Below, one piece after another: positions 1-6,410 of a stretch of 7,273 nucleotides of DNA. The DNA lies in assembly GCA_041639705.1 (NCBI GenBank), contig JBEQBT010000173.1, forward strand, positions 1 through 7,273. Direction: 5' to 3'. The stretch comes from JARDZI01 sp041639705 (GTDB taxonomy: Bacteria > Bacillota > Clostridia > Clostridiales > Caloramatoraceae). How positions within the stretch are numbered: the stretch's first letter is position 1; each line of letters begins with the position of its first letter. The notes beneath the pieces were generated by a model. It had not been told where the DNA came from. It saw nothing but the letters and a program-made list of their open reading frames with translations, and made no database searches. Made by a program: the position numbers and the translations under genes.

Positions 1-203
1 ATACAATTATCCTTAAATCCAACTACTTCAGCTAATACTTCTCTAGTGCCACCTGTTGAGATTTTACATAATTCACCTACAAATGCCTGCAATCCTTCAA
101 CTTCAATTGTTAAACCCACAACCTTTTTAACTTTACCAGTTAGTTTAACAGTATTAACAGAAATTACTTTACTGGTTAGTGCATTAAAATCTATATTGAG
201 CAT
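1..203 (-). CDS. fliI: Flagellar export ATPase FliI, N-terminal 67 codons (cut by window edge)
   Basis: This is the 5' end of the gene for FliI, the ATPase that energises the flagellar type III export apparatus at the cytoplasmic face of the basal body. I translated the visible codons by hand. The protein starts MLNIDFNALTSK and continues with a stretch reading GKVKKVVGLTIEVEGLQAFV and then GELCKIS, which matches the N-terminal beta-barrel region of FliI and related F1-type ATPases. The Walker A region lies beyond the window. The ATG is at 203-201, only 6 nt after the fliH stop, with an AAGGAA ribosome-binding site (219-214) inside the fliH 3' end. Position directly after fliH, its stator partner, supports the call. 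It is open at the edge, so completeness cannot be judged. Confidence 0.9.
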   Translation of the reverse strand, partial: MLNIDFNALTSKVISVNTVKLTGKVKKVVGLTIEVEGLQAFVGELCKISTGGTREVLAEVVGFKDNC

Positions 204-209
204 AATTTA

Positions 210-1004
210 TCAATTCCTTAATAATATTTTTGCAATCATATCAAGCTGTGTATTAATATCACCATCAATAAATCCAGAAGGTGTTTCAGCCTTTACACTT
301 CCCTGAGTAACACTTGAATCAGCGATAATAAACAAGTTATTAGGGCTTTCAACATATATAGATAAATCATCCTTCTTGTTTCTAACTACATTAAAGTCAG
401 CTGGATTTACTTTTAATATTACATGTGTTCTATCAGTTGCCTGTGCTAAAACATTTTCTGATATTTTGTTAACTATATCTGGATTAATCATTACTTCACT
501 TTTAATTATCTGCCTAGCAATTGTTAGTGAAAGCTGTAAAATTTCTTGATGCTTTTTCTTTATATAGGCTTCAGTCTCAGTTCTACAGGATTCCAGGTAT
601 ATATCTGCATTTTTTCTTATTGAAGCTGCTTCTTCACTTGCCTCGTTTATACCATACTCATAGCCTTCATTATACCCTAGCTTGTAGCCCTGTTGATAAC
701 CATCTTCCTTTGCCTTATTTATTACAGTATCAGCAGTAATTTTTGCTGTATTTATTATATTATCAGCAGTTATTTTTGTATCATCTAATAGCTTTTTAGC
801 AGTAATTTCTGAATTTTTAACCATTATTTCTGCTTTTTTATTAGCTTTAAATAAAATTTCATCATAAATTTCGGAACTATTATCTGGAATTAAATCATTC
901 TTTTTCTGTTCTCTTTTTTCATGTATTAATTTAATATCAGGTAGAGAAATGATTTCACTTCCACTGGTGACCGGGGATTTTATGATTTTAAATAATGACT
1001 GCAT
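210..1004 (-). CDS. fliH: Flagellar export ATPase regulator/stator FliH
   Basis: FliH binds the FliI ATPase and tethers it to the C ring, acting as the peripheral stalk of the export motor. With the start chosen here the protein has 264 residues. It has a variable N-terminus, a coiled-coil middle, and a C-terminal domain related to ATPase stator subunits (from about LSLTIARQIIKSEV, residues 158-171). Residues 102-118 show the hallmark FliH run of glycines every fourth residue (GYQQGYKLGYNEGYEYG). Just before it, residues 65-97 form three 11-residue repeats. The reading frame stays open upstream to 1034, but a strong site AGAGGTG (1017-1011) lies 6 nt before the ATG at 1004, giving MQSLFKIIKS. 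That start overlaps the end of fliG by 17 nt, so the two genes are probably translationally coupled. Confidence 0.92.
   Translation of the reverse strand: MQSLFKIIKSPVTSGSEIISLPDIKLIHEKREQKKNDLIPDNSSEIYDEILFKANKKAEIMVKNSEITAKKLLDDTKITADNIINTAKITADTVINKAKEDGYQQGYKLGYNEGYEYGINEASEEAASIRKNADIYLESCRTETEAYIKKKHQEILQLSLTIARQIIKSEVMINPDIVNKISENVLAQATDRTHVILKVNPADFNVVRNKKDDLSIYVESPNNLFIIADSSVTQGSVKAETPSGFIDGDINTQLDMIAKILLRN
714..812 (-). repeat. Three in-frame 11-codon repeats inside fliH
   Basis: Three consecutive 33-bp units encode SEITAKKLLDD, TKITADNIINT and AKITADTVINK. The shared pattern is x-x-I-T-A-x-x-[ILV]-[IL]-[ND]-x. Eleven residues make three helical turns, so this fits a right-handed or gently twisted coiled coil. 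The second and third units are the most alike at DNA level, each with a TATCAGCAGT-type block on the plus strand, which suggests internal duplication. Confidence 0.7.
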
Positions 1005-1998
1005 CTTCTCCACCTCTCGAGATAACAATTTCACCTGCTTCGTCTAATCTTCTTACTATTCCAACAACAGCTTGCTGGGCTTTTTCAACATCAATAAGTC
1101 TAACGGGTCCAAGGAATTCAATATCTTCTTTTAAGGTTTGAGCAGCCCTCTTTGACATATTATTAAATAATATATGTGCTACCTCTTCTGATGAACCCTT
1201 TAATGCAAGTGCCATGTCTTTCATATCTGCTTCCCTAACAATACGTTGAATTGAAGCATTGTCAAGGGAAATAATGTCCTCAAATACAAACATGCTTTCT
1301 CTAATTTTCTCAGCTAACTCTGGCTGATCTCTGTCTAATTCTTCAAGTATAGCCTTTTCTGTTCCTCTATCTACATTATTCAATACATCAACTAAAGAAC
1401 TAACTCCTCCGATTGTTGCCATATCTGATCTTATAAGAGTTGATAGTTTCTTTTGAAGTATCTCTTCAACCTCTTCAATAACCATAGGAGAAGTATTATT
1501 CATTATAGCCATTCTTTTGGCTACATCAACTTGCATATCCTCAGGAAGTCCAGAAAGAATTTGAGCTGCTTTTTCTGCCTGAAGATAACACATTATGAGT
1601 GCAATAGTCTGAGGATGTTCTCCCATTACAACATTTAATAATTGATGAGCATCGGCTTTTCTTGCAATTCCAAAGGGCCTGTATTGTTGTGTTATTTCTG
1701 ATACTCTATCAATTATCTCCATAGCTCTTTGAGAACCTAATGCCTTACTTAAAAGATTTTTTGCATATTCAAATCCACCTTCAATTATGTAATCCTTTGC
1801 TTTATTTAAGTTTACAAATTCCTGAAGCACATCGTTTCTAACTTCTTTTTTGATCTTTTGCATATTTGCTATTTCAAAGGTTATCTTTTGTATTTCTTGT
1901 TCAGGTAGTTTTTTTAAAATTGGTGCTGCAGATTCAGGACCGAGGGTTATAAATAAAATTGCTGACTTTTGAACTCCAGTTAATTTATCTTTTGCCAC
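988..1998 (-). CDS. fliG: Flagellar motor switch protein FliG
   Basis: FliG forms the upper ring of the rotor, attached to the MS ring, and is where the stator generates torque. The protein is 336 residues, normal for the family. The N-terminal FliF-binding domain (LTGVQKSAILFITLG from residue 6) is followed by the middle domain with the EHPQ motif (127-130), a GGVSS hinge segment (197-201), MFVFEDI (236-242) and the C-terminal torque domain. The charged residues of the torque helix known from E. coli appear conserved: Lys267, Arg284, Glu291 (for Asp288), Asp292 and Arg300, in LALKG and SKRAAQTLKEDIEFLGPVR. The start codon is GTG at 1998-1996. Its GAGGTG site (2010-2005) overlaps the fliF stop at 2006-2004, so translation is likely coupled to fliF, whose C-terminus binds FliG. 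Confidence 0.97.
   Translation of the reverse strand: MAKDKLTGVQKSAILFITLGPESAAPILKKLPEQEIQKITFEIANMQKIKKEVRNDVLQEFVNLNKAKDYIIEGGFEYAKNLLSKALGSQRAMEIIDRVSEITQQYRPFGIARKADAHQLLNVVMGEHPQTIALIMCYLQAEKAAQILSGLPEDMQVDVAKRMAIMNNTSPMVIEEVEEILQKKLSTLIRSDMATIGGVSSLVDVLNNVDRGTEKAILEELDRDQPELAEKIRESMFVFEDIISLDNASIQRIVREADMKDMALALKGSSEEVAHILFNNMSKRAAQTLKEDIEFLGPVRLIDVEKAQQAVVGIVRRLDEAGEIVISRGGEDAVII
1011..1017 (-). promoter_or_regulatory. Ribosome-binding site that sets the fliH start
   Basis: On the minus strand the sequence reads AGAGGTG, six bases before the ATG at 1004-1002. It lies inside the last codons of fliG. A longer in-frame start at 1034 has no comparable site and would increase the overlap with fliG from 17 to 47 nt, so the shorter protein is preferred. 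Confidence 0.75.
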
Positions 1999-2003
1999 TT
2001 ACA

Positions 2004-3608
2004 TCACCTCGATTCATCATCAGATAGCCATGTTTTGATAACTTCGGCTACCTGATCAGGTTTTTTGGTTGCATAGGACTGCAGTTCCTTTTCTAAAGAC
2101 ATATCACCCACTTCAGCTTCATCAAGTACATTTTCATATGCGATAGGTTGCTTCGGTATAATATTATCTCCGATAACAACATCAATACCTTGAGGTGAAC
2201 CAATATTTTCAATATCTTCCACATCCTTAGCATTTTTCTTTTTCCTCTTGGCGACTATTACCAAGAATGCAATTAGAAGTATTAAAGCTACAGCGCCTAC
2301 CCCTATCTGTGTATATAACTTAGTTTGTGCTTCCTTTTTAGTTTGAGCCTCCATTGCAGCTAATTCCGTATCTATCTTGTCCTGCTTATCAGTATTAAAA
2401 GGAAGTGCTGATATATTAATTGAGTCACCTCTTGTTTGATTAAATCCTACTGCAGTTGCTACTATATTTTTAATTTCATTTTTTTCAGTATCATTTAGGC
2501 TTCCATCAATTACAACAGAAACTGTCATTCTAGTAACTTCACCTGGTGCTTTTATTGTAATATCCTCAACTTGTCCAATTTCATTATTTACTGTTGTATC
2601 ATTTTTATCATAGGAGGAAGTTCCACCAGTTTTATTGGCAACTGGATACTGGGTAGTATTAAATTGAGGATCAGTACCGGTACTTGCAGTTCCTGTGGAA
2701 CCACCAGCATCTGAAGACTTTTCTGTAATTGTTTTAAGACTTCTTTGAACAACATCATTCTTGTCATATGTAATAGTTGTTATTTTTTTAGAATCAAAGT
2801 TTAAATCTGAGTTTACCTTAACAGCTACATGCCCCTGTCCAAAAACCTCTTCAAGCATTACTTTAACATCATTTTGAAGCTTACCTTCAAATTGCTTTAC
2901 AAAATCCTGCTGCTTTGTTGCTGAAACTGTACCAGTTATACTTGTATCATCGAATATATTCTCACTTAACAAATTTGCATTTGAATCTAAAACTTGTACA
3001 TTTTTTTGTGGAAGATTTTTAACACTACCACTTACAAGAGCAACTACAGCTTTAACCTGTTCAGGACTTAGGGTATTTAAATCTTTTATCTTTATAATAA
3101 CAGAGGCAGTTGCCTCTTGAGTTTCTCTTGCAAAAACTGATTCATCAGGAAGTACAAGATGTACTCTTGCTCTATCAACTTCCTCTAAACTTTCAATTGA
3201 ACGTGCTAATTCACCTTCAAGTGCTCTTTGATACATTATCTTAGCTTCAGTATCTGTAACACCAAATTTACCTTGATCAAATATTTCGAAGCCTTTGCTT
3301 AAAGATTGCATATCAGCTGCATTAGACATTCTAAGTTCTGCTGCCTTATCCTTAGGAACTAATATAGAATCTCCTTCTACTTTATAGGCTACTCCATCAG
3401 TCTTTAGTTTTTCTATTACCTTAGCAGAAACAGCTGGTTCTAGGTTTGTATACAAGGTCGCATAACTAGCTTTATTAATATAAGACATTAAAAAAATAGT
3501 AGAAATTATAATTCCAACAAGCAATAATATAATGCTTAATTTTTTAGTAATGCTAAGGGCTTTCCACTTTGCTCCTAAGGACTTCAAAAAATCCAATATT
3601 TTATTCAT
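2004..3608 (-). CDS. fliF: Flagellar MS-ring protein FliF
   Basis: FliF builds the membrane-embedded MS ring, the first scaffold of the flagellum. The protein has 534 residues. A first membrane helix lies at about 24-43 and a second at about 435-453. Between them are the ring-building domains, including TNLEPAVSAKVIEKL (54-68) and ALEGELARSIESLEEVDRAR (129-148) followed by VHLVLPDESVF. A low-complexity Ser/Thr/Gly stretch (about 298-332) corresponds to the variable periplasmic loop region. The cytoplasmic C-terminus ends KPDQVAEVIKTWLSDDESR, the segment that in other species binds FliG. The ATG at 3608 is preceded by AAGGAG (3622-3617) at 8 nt. Genes on both sides are its direct partners, FliE and FliG. 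Confidence 0.97.
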   Translation of the reverse strand: MNKILDFLKSLGAKWKALSITKKLSIILLLVGIIISTIFLMSYINKASYATLYTNLEPAVSAKVIEKLKTDGVAYKVEGDSILVPKDKAAELRMSNAADMQSLSKGFEIFDQGKFGVTDTEAKIMYQRALEGELARSIESLEEVDRARVHLVLPDESVFARETQEATASVIIKIKDLNTLSPEQVKAVVALVSGSVKNLPQKNVQVLDSNANLLSENIFDDTSITGTVSATKQQDFVKQFEGKLQNDVKVMLEEVFGQGHVAVKVNSDLNFDSKKITTITYDKNDVVQRSLKTITEKSSDAGGSTGTASTGTDPQFNTTQYPVANKTGGTSSYDKNDTTVNNEIGQVEDITIKAPGEVTRMTVSVVIDGSLNDTEKNEIKNIVATAVGFNQTRGDSINISALPFNTDKQDKIDTELAAMEAQTKKEAQTKLYTQIGVGAVALILLIAFLVIVAKRKKKNAKDVEDIENIGSPQGIDVVIGDNIIPKQPIAYENVLDEAEVGDMSLEKELQSYATKKPDQVAEVIKTWLSDDESR

Positions 3609-3632
3609 TTACCGCACTCCTTCAGTAGCCTA

Positions 3633-3920
3633 CTATATCTGCATTCTGCTGATTTCTTGATATGCATCTACAAGCTTATTTCTAATTTGAACAGCCATTT
3701 CTAGGGATAATTTTGCTTCTTCAGTGGCAATCAGAACCTGATGAACATCTGTGGCCTTTCCAGTCAATAAATCTTGAGTTGCTTGTTCTGCATTTAATTG
3801 AATATCATTTACCTTATCCAATTCATTTTTCAAAATTTCACTAAAACTTGTATTATTTGAAGTAGTATCAACCTTTTTTAATTCAGGTAACTCAAAAAAG
3901 GATATATTATCAATTCTCAT
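3633..3920 (-). CDS. fliE: Flagellar hook-basal body protein FliE
   Basis: FliE is a small exported protein that joins the MS ring to the proximal rod. The product has 95 residues with no signal peptide or membrane helix, as expected for a substrate of the flagellar export system. The C-terminal half carries the family pattern: SFSEILKNELDKVN (25-38), then QATQDLLTGKATDVHQVLIA (46-65), TEEAKLSLEMAVQIRNKLVD (66-85) and a terminal AYQEISRMQI (86-95). The start follows the flgC stop by 8 nt, with AGGTAGGGAT-like purines (3934-3925) as the ribosome-binding region. The gene sits between the rod genes and fliF, which matches its structural role. Confidence 0.95.
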   Translation of the reverse strand: MRIDNISFFELPELKKVDTTSNNTSFSEILKNELDKVNDIQLNAEQATQDLLTGKATDVHQVLIATEEAKLSLEMAVQIRNKLVDAYQEISRMQI

Positions 3921-3928
3921 TTATATCC

Positions 3929-4372
3929 CTACCTTCCAATTTCTAATGCTTTCATTGCCATTTGCTTTTCAGAGTTTATTGCAGTAACGTTTGCTTCAAA
4001 GGCTCTAGATGCGCTTATTAAATCCACCATTTCATTTAAGATATTAACATTAGGCATAGTTACATACCCTTCGGCATCCGCATCCGGATGTGATGGATCG
4101 TAAACCTTTTTTAATGGGCTAACCTCATCCTTTGAAATACTATCAACAATAACACCATTTTGTTTTGCTTCATACTTACCTGTATTATTATTTAATTCCT
4201 TATCTAAGTTCTCTTTAAAGGAAACAGTTTTTCTAACATATGGTCCAGTACCATCAGCTGATCTAGTAGTTTCAGCATTTGCAATATTATCGGCTATAAC
4301 ATCCATTCTCAACCGTTCAGCAGTTAAACCACTAGAACTTATTCTTAAAGCAGAAAAAATGCTCATTTTCAT
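3929..4372 (-). CDS. flgC: Proximal rod protein FlgC
   Basis: FlgC is one of the proximal rod subunits that cross the cell wall. The 147-residue product has the rod/hook N-terminal motif SSSGLTAERLRMDVIADNIA (12-31) followed by NAETT, and the matching C-terminal helix GYVTMPNVNILNEMVDLISA (102-121) followed by SRAFEANVTAINSEKQMAMK. The N- and C-terminal helices pair to form the rod core. Two starts are possible: ATG at 4372 is only 3 nt after AGGAG (4380-4376), while the ATG two codons on (4366), giving MSIFSALRIS, is 9 nt away and agrees better with how the family usually begins. I keep the longer one, with the shorter equally likely. The gene begins 9 nt after the flgB stop. Confidence 0.95.
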   Translation of the reverse strand: MKMSIFSALRISSSGLTAERLRMDVIADNIANAETTRSADGTGPYVRKTVSFKENLDKELNNNTGKYEAKQNGVIVDSISKDEVSPLKKVYDPSHPDADAEGYVTMPNVNILNEMVDLISASRAFEANVTAINSEKQMAMKALEIGR

Positions 4373-4381
4373 CTTCTCCTT

Positions 4382-4789
4382 TTATTTGTTATTTGAAATT
4401 ATGTATCTTCTTATTGAAATCCTACTGTTTGCTTGACTGATTAGAGTGTTATACAATATACTGTTTGCTGCTAAATCAGCCATTTCACTGTCAATGTCTA
4501 CATTATTGCCATCAAGTCTCATGGAGGTAGATGTGTCTTTTTCTACTTTTGGGCTAATTGTTGAAATGGTGCTGCCATCGCTGATATGATTCTTGTTAGT
4601 TGTTCTAAGTTTTATACTTTCGTTTGAAAGGACATTATTTAATTTCTCTTCAAATACAACATTAGATGCCTTGTATCCGGGTGTATTAACATTAGCAATA
4701 TTATGAGCTATGACTCTCCCTCTTTCCGAAGAGGCATCTAGAGATTTTTTTATGAGGTAATAATTTGTTTCGTCAATCTTTTGCACCAT
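4382..4789 (-). CDS. flgB: Proximal rod protein FlgB
   Basis: FlgB is the rod subunit nearest the MS ring and the usual first gene of the basal-body operon. The 135-residue product has the rod signature NIANVNTPGYKA (30-41) and the C-terminal NNVDIDSEMADLAANSILYN (95-114) followed by TLISQANSRIS, both characteristic of the family. The ATG at 4789 is preceded by AAGGGAGAG (4806-4798), core spacing about 10 nt. It opens the run of closely spaced genes flgB-flgC-fliE-fliF-fliG-fliH-fliI and has a likely sigma-A promoter about 45-75 nt upstream. Confidence 0.96.
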   Translation of the reverse strand: MVQKIDETNYYLIKKSLDASSERGRVIAHNIANVNTPGYKASNVVFEEKLNNVLSNESIKLRTTNKNHISDGSTISTISPKVEKDTSTSMRLDGNNVDIDSEMADLAANSILYNTLISQANSRISIRRYIISNNK

Positions 4790-4834
4790 AATATTATCTC
4801 TCCCTTAAATGTTTAAAATTTGACTTCTTATTAT

Positions 4835-4863
4835 AATTTATTACAAATATTAACACATGTCAA
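4835..4863 (-). promoter_or_regulatory. Probable sigma-A promoter for the flgB operon
   Basis: On the minus strand a perfect -35 box TTGACA (4863-4858) is followed after 17 bp by TAAATT (4840-4835, 4 of 6 consensus bases). The next bases contain a perfect TATAAT (4835-4830), but at 22 bp spacing that is too far to pair with the same -35. The site sits about 45-75 nt upstream of the flgB ATG in otherwise featureless AT-rich DNA. AT-rich DNA gives many chance -10 boxes, so the TTGACA carries most of the weight. Confidence 0.5.
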
Positions 4864-4987
4864 TAAAAATATTGTTAAATTTACCAAATACAATAAATTA
4901 TTTAACCCAGTTAAAACTTAAATTAAAAACGTATTGTGATATTGGTAACTATTATTTCTATTTTACGATATAAATTGATAAAAATAA

Positions 4988-5049
4988 AGGATTATTTACA
5001 AAAAATAACCTCGAATTTTTAATTCAAGGTTTTATTTGTAAATAATCCT
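4988..5049 (-). terminator. Long hairpin, likely terminator of the flaG-fliS-chaperone operon
   Basis: Two perfect 15-bp arms (AGGATTATTTACAAA at 4988-5002 and its complement at 5035-5049) enclose a second 10-bp stem (5008-5017 with 5021-5030) and a 3-nt loop, with a small internal bulge. In minus-strand RNA the only irregular pair of the inner stem is a G-U wobble, whereas in plus-strand RNA it is a C-A mismatch. A U-rich run (TTTATTTTTAT) follows on the minus strand. Both points favour a terminator reading leftwards, after the chaperone gene and before the flgB promoter. It is much larger than a typical intrinsic terminator. Confidence 0.65.
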
Positions 5050-5082
5050 ATTTAGCTCTTCTTATTTTATTGTTGCAGACCT

Positions 5083-5179
5083 TGTCATTATGTGTAATCT
5101 TCCCTGGCATTCCGAGGGATTTCCCCTGCCATTTTCAGCACAACCTCCATGTCATTCTGAGCACAGGGTCGAATCTTAC
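5083..5179. repeat. Degenerate 22-23 bp tandem repeat, intergenic
   Basis: Four copies of TG[T/G/C]CATT start at 5083, 5105, 5127 and 5150, giving periods of 22, 22 and 23. Each is followed by a loosely shared tail ending in pyrimidine runs (CTTCCC, TTTCCCC, CCTCCA, and a longer GGTCGAATCTTACC). The block is visibly richer in G and C than its surroundings. The last unit, TGTCATTCTGAGC and onward, resembles from memory a dispersed intergenic element (TGTCATTCTGAGC...GAATCT) found in many bacterial genomes. The block begins right after the stop codon of the neighbouring gene. The region 4790-5179 holds no gene; it contains this repeat, the hairpin and the flgB promoter. Confidence 0.6.
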
Positions 5180-5617
5180 CTACTTCCTTTCGACATTACT
5201 TTTATAAACATTCACAGCATTTTTCTTTTCAGTATTCGACTGAACCTTTTTATTAATGTTACTGTTCATGTTTATCTTACTTATCACAGTATCCTGAGTT
5301 TGTTTAACAGAAGCTATCATTTTTGTGATATTTTCAATTGTTTCTTTAATTTTGTTATAATCATCAGCAGTTTCAACTCTCTTAATTTCTTCACCAGTAA
5401 AATCACTTAAATTATGTTTAGTAACATAGATAAGCTTTAGCTGTTCAGCCTTTTCATTTAGCTTTTCAATTTGATTTAATATGAAATCAGCATTCTCAAA
5501 CTCCAGATTGTATGATATTATATCAAAATCCTGCTTTTGAACTTTTTCCAGCATTTCTTTTATCTTCTTATAAAGCTCAAGCTGTTTTGAATAAACATTA
5601 ATTATTTCATTTATCAT
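5180..5617 (-). CDS. Small coiled-coil protein, putative FliT/FlgN-type flagellar chaperone
   Basis: The 145-residue product is highly charged (Lys, Glu, Asn) with no membrane helix or signal peptide. It looks mostly helical: residues 1-66 and about 84-116 can form amphipathic helices, and the last 30 residues (from NSNINKKVQSNTEKK) look disordered. The position immediately after fliS, with an AGGTG site (5627-5623) overlapping the fliS stop, is where many gram-positive bacteria keep fliT, whose product is a small helical chaperone for the filament cap. FlgN-type chaperones have the same build. I cannot see a sequence motif that decides between these, so the function is inferred from position and architecture. 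The gene itself is well supported by start site, spacing and codon usage. Confidence 0.75.
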   Translation of the reverse strand: MINEIINVYSKQLELYKKIKEMLEKVQKQDFDIISYNLEFENADFILNQIEKLNEKAEQLKLIYVTKHNLSDFTGEEIKRVETADDYNKIKETIENITKMIASVKQTQDTVISKINMNSNINKKVQSNTEKKNAVNVYKSNVERK

Positions 5618-5625
5618 ATAAACAC

Positions 5626-6006
5626 CTACTTTTTAGTTAGTCTATATGCTTCTTCAAATGTCTCTTTTAGCTCTTCTGCAAAACCTAAAACTTCTGTAGC
5701 TATTTCTGGATCTTTCTTAATATTCGCTTCAACTAGTCTTCTATGCATGTAGTCATACAAAAGTGATAGGGATTTAGATATCTCCCCACCTACCTCCATA
5801 TTTAATGAAGTAATAAATTCAAGAACAATACTCTGTGCTTTAGTTAAATTTGTATTTGTTTTCTCTATATTTTTTTCTTCAATGCCAATTATACCTTGTT
5901 TAATAAATTTTACTAAACCATCAAATAGCATTAACATTAATCTTTCTTTTGAAGCTGTATTAACGCTATTTTGTTGATATATATTTAATGCGTTTGCATT
6001 ATACAT
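5626..6006 (-). CDS. fliS: Flagellin export chaperone FliS
   Basis: FliS binds flagellin in the cytoplasm, prevents its early polymerisation and delivers it to the export gate. The 126-residue product fits the family length. It begins with the typical N-terminal segment ALNIYQQNSVNTASKERLML (6-25), continues MLFDGLVKFIKQG (26-38), and has SLSLLYDYMHRRLVEAN (79-95), all standard FliS signatures, then a final helix ELKETFEEAYRLTKK. The ATG at 6006 follows AGGGGTGG (6018-6011) at 4 nt, which overlaps the stop of the upstream gene. It belongs to the unit read from the sigma-D promoter at about 6800, consistent with late, filament-stage expression. Confidence 0.95.
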   Translation of the reverse strand: MYNANALNIYQQNSVNTASKERLMLMLFDGLVKFIKQGIIGIEEKNIEKTNTNLTKAQSIVLEFITSLNMEVGGEISKSLSLLYDYMHRRLVEANIKKDPEIATEVLGFAEELKETFEEAYRLTKK

Positions 6007-6016
6007 ATAACCACCC

Positions 6017-6373
6017 CTATCCTTTTAAGTCAATTATCTTACCAGTATCCCTGCTTACATTTTTTAATAGCTCTTCAATATTATCTACTTCATTTTCTAG
6101 TATTACCTTCCCGTCCTTATCCTTAATTCGAACTTTAACCCTATTTTTATATATCTTATATTCTAATTTAATATTAAATTTGGATAAAAAATATACAAAT
6201 TGTTCGGCAGCTTTTTCTTGTTGTCTTAGGTTAAAATTATTTCCTTTATTTTTGTCCTCCTTAGCAAGTTCAGAACCCCTTATTTCATGAACAAGTCTAT
6301 CGATTATTTTATTTTCCATGTTTTTTATAGTTAAAGGTTCTATTTTATCAAGGGTTATTGGATTGACTGGCAT
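6017..6373 (-). CDS. Diverged FlaG-like protein, unknown function
   Basis: I do not recognise this 118-residue protein as a named family member, but its C-terminal 53 residues align by eye with those of the FlaG encoded just upstream. Here FNIKLEYKIYKNRVKVRIKD (66-85), DGKVILENEVDNIEELLKNV and GKIIDLKG correspond to HLKFEIHEVTKDVMVKIIDD, SGEVIKEIPPKKMLDFVAKL and GIIVDQKA of FlaG. The hallmark EIPP is replaced by ENEV. The N-terminal 60 residues are basic and unrelated, with the helix-like segment LRQQEKAAEQFVYFLSKF (49-66). The ATG at 6373 is preceded by AGGGGG (6387-6382) at 8 nt. It lies 37 nt after flaG and overlaps the fliS ribosome-binding site. A filament-related role is inferred from context. 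Confidence 0.8.
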   Translation of the reverse strand: MPVNPITLDKIEPLTIKNMENKIIDRLVHEIRGSELAKEDKNKGNNFNLRQQEKAAEQFVYFLSKFNIKLEYKIYKNRVKVRIKDKDGKVILENEVDNIEELLKNVSRDTGKIIDLKG

Positions 6374-6410
6374 CCCCCTTACCCCCTAGCAATAAAATTA
6401 GTAAATATGA

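Noticed and set aside
46..306. Open frame on the plus strand opposite fliI/fliH
   Set aside because: It lies antisense across the fliI start and fliH end, has no family resemblance, and both minus-strand genes have clear start sites and motifs.
521..739. Plus-strand open frame opposite fliH
   Set aside because: Antisense to a conserved gene, with low-complexity hydrophobic/aromatic composition typical of a shadow frame.
1005..1034. Ten-residue N-terminal extension of FliH
   Set aside because: No good ribosome-binding site precedes 1034, whereas a strong one lies 6 nt before the ATG at 1004.
1453..1638. Plus-strand open frame opposite fliG
   Set aside because: Antisense to the conserved middle region of fliG including EHPQ; no independent support.
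4830..4835. Perfect TATAAT as the -10 box of the flgB promoter
   Set aside because: It is 22 bp from the TTGACA box, too far for a standard sigma-A promoter; TAAATT at 17 bp fits better, although TATAAT could act with another, weaker -35.
4790..4987. A sigma-D promoter for flgB
   Set aside because: No CCGATA-type -10 box is present on the minus strand in this stretch; only the sigma-A-like boxes can be supported.
5083..5179. Possible CRISPR array because of the regular spacing
   Set aside because: Period is only 22-23 bp, only a 7-bp head is shared and no separate spacers exist; it is a degenerate tandem repeat.
5090..5410. Plus-strand open frame across the tandem repeat and the chaperone-like gene
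   Set aside because: Its first part is translated repeat DNA and the rest is antisense to a gene with a good ribosome-binding site and operon spacing.
5988..6290. Plus-strand open frame opposite fliS start and the FlaG-like gene
   Set aside because: Antisense shadow; Leu/Ser/Phe-rich with no recognisable motif.
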